This document shows positions 63,118 through 64,000 of a stretch of DNA of 64,000 bases, piece by piece (positions within the stretch are counted from its first letter, which is position 1; each line of letters begins with the position of its first letter). Under the pieces are notes generated by a model, which did not search any database, was not told the DNA's origin, and saw only the letters and a program-made list of their open reading frames with translations. Origin of the DNA: Streptomyces sp. GS7 (lineage in GTDB: Bacteria; Actinomycetota; Actinomycetes; Streptomycetales; Streptomycetaceae); the NCBI RefSeq assembly GCF_009834125.1, contig NZ_CP047146.1:8710501-8774500 (forward strand), read 5' to 3'. The position numbers were made by a program, and so were the translations under genes.

Positions 63118-63969
63118 CTACACTCCCGGCCCCGCCGCGTCCGGTGGCTCCGCCGCCAGTGCGCGCAGCGCCTCCGCGGACGGCGAGCCCGGTGCGGCGT
63201 GGTGGGTGACCAGGATCTGCTCGGGGTCGTCCGGCACCCCCAGCGACTCGTAGGCGAGGGTCAGCGGGCCCACCAGCGGATGGTTCAGCTGCTTCACGCC
63301 GAAGCCCTTGTCCTTGACGTCGTGCCGGGCCCAGAACCGTCGGAACTCCTCGCTGCGGTCGGCCAGTTCGGCGATCAGCGCGGCCAGCGCCGGATCGTCC
63401 GGCCAGCGCCCCACCTGCCGCCGCAGCAGGGCGACCAGCACACACGCCTTGCCCTCCCAGTTCACGTACAGCTCGCGCGTCGCCGGGTCCAGGAAGACCT
63501 GCCAGGCCATGTTGCGCCGCTCGGCGGGCATGGCCGGGAAGTCGCCGAACACGGCGCAGCCCAGCCGGTTCCAGCCGATGATGTCCAGCCGCCGGCCCAC
63601 GACGAAGGCGGGGATGTGCTCCATGGTGTCCAGCAGCTCCTGGAGGGCGGGCCGTATCCGCTGCGGCCGGTCGGCCGGACGGCTCCGGCGGGAGACCGGG
63701 CGGAGGAGGTGCCGCAGGTGGTCGCGCTCGGCCGGGTTCAGCCGCAGCGCGTCGGCGATGGCCTCCAGGACGGCGGCGGACACGTTACGGCCACGGCCTT
63801 GTTCCAGGCGGATGTAGTACGCGACGCTGACCCCGGCCAGCTGCGCCAGCTCCTCGCGGCGCAGCCCCGGCACCCGGCGCCGCCCGTGCTCCGGCAGCCC
63901 GACGTCCCCGGGCCGCAGCCGGGCCCGCCGCGAGCGCAGGAACTCGCTCAGCTCGGTGCGCTGGTCCAC
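63118..63969 (-). CDS. XRE-family regulator with MmyB-like domain
   Basis: A 283-residue regulator starting at GTG 63969 (MDQRTELSEFLRSRRARLR). HTH GLRREELAQLAGVSVAYYIRLEQGRGRNVSAAVLEAIADALRL; MmyB-like ligand domain QELLDTMEHIPAFVVGRRLDIIGWNRLGCAVFGD to the end. It resembles the XRE gene at 54.5-55.4 kb. Its target probably lies beyond the window. Confidence 0.9.
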   Translation of the reverse strand: MDQRTELSEFLRSRRARLRPGDVGLPEHGRRRVPGLRREELAQLAGVSVAYYIRLEQGRGRNVSAAVLEAIADALRLNPAERDHLRHLLRPVSRRSRPADRPQRIRPALQELLDTMEHIPAFVVGRRLDIIGWNRLGCAVFGDFPAMPAERRNMAWQVFLDPATRELYVNWEGKACVLVALLRRQVGRWPDDPALAALIAELADRSEEFRRFWARHDVKDKGFGVKQLNHPLVGPLTLAYESLGVPDDPEQILVTHHAAPGSPSAEALRALAAEPPDAAGPGV

Positions 63970-64000
63970 CGCCGCGATCCGCGGCCGTGCCGCGGGGCCG

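Overview
The window looks like chromosomal DNA of a Streptomyces species or close relative. Base composition is very G+C-rich with strong GC at third codon positions. It carries a stand-alone geosmin synthase, several XRE/DUF5753 and DUF397 regulators, a PucR regulator, SpoIIE-type phosphatases, and the actinobacterial order dnaX, ybaB, recR, DUF5063, aspartate kinase. All family names are recognised from sequence features by eye; no database search was run.

Layout. 0-5.9 kb is a conserved housekeeping block on the minus strand (aspartate kinase, DUF5063 protein, recR, YbaB, dnaX), followed by the SRP RNA gene and a plus-strand tRNA-Ser(GGA). 6.2-11.5 kb holds a DUF2079 membrane protein, a divergent OmpR-type response regulator and histidine kinase, and a GntR regulator with a family 2 glycosyltransferase. 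11.7-15.7 kb is one large STAND-type ATPase with 14 WD40 repeats. 16-19.6 kb has a FkbM methyltransferase, a divergent amidohydrolase/DoxX-like pair sharing two near-identical operator-like sites, and an alanine-rich small protein. 20-31.6 kb has two paralogous PAS/GAF/SpoIIE/HATPase regulators around an ABC exporter, a glycine-rich repeat peptide and an amino-acid permease, then a PucR regulator. 32-34 kb is a degenerate patch: an N-truncated DUF5753 gene, a duplicated remnant of its own 3' end, and a gene split by a C7 tract. 34-39.8 kb holds geosmin synthase and an Lrp-ddaH-rocD group for methylarginine/ornithine breakdown.

39.8-43 kb contains a MarR regulator divergent to a secreted beta-propeller protein and an XRE/DUF397 pair. 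43-50 kb is a polymorphic-toxin operon: SseB-like protein, WXG100-like partner, a 1573-residue RHS toxin with a variable C-terminal tail, a small probable immunity protein and a proline-rich membrane protein. Its 3' part is visibly poorer in G+C. 50-64 kb is dense with regulators paired with one target each: TetR/NTF2-like, MocR/methyltransferase, XRE/MFS efflux, TetR/peroxiredoxin, NfeD-like/flotillin, MarR/cytochrome P450-ferredoxin, a small secreted protein and a last XRE regulator.

A recurring theme is a regulator beside a short divergent promoter with a readable palindrome or phased direct repeat; these sites are listed separately. The strongest candidates for something new are the RHS toxin cassette with its AT-rich promoter repeats, the glycine-rich 13-residue repeat peptide upstream of an ABC exporter, and the duplicated or frameshifted genes at 32-33.3 kb.
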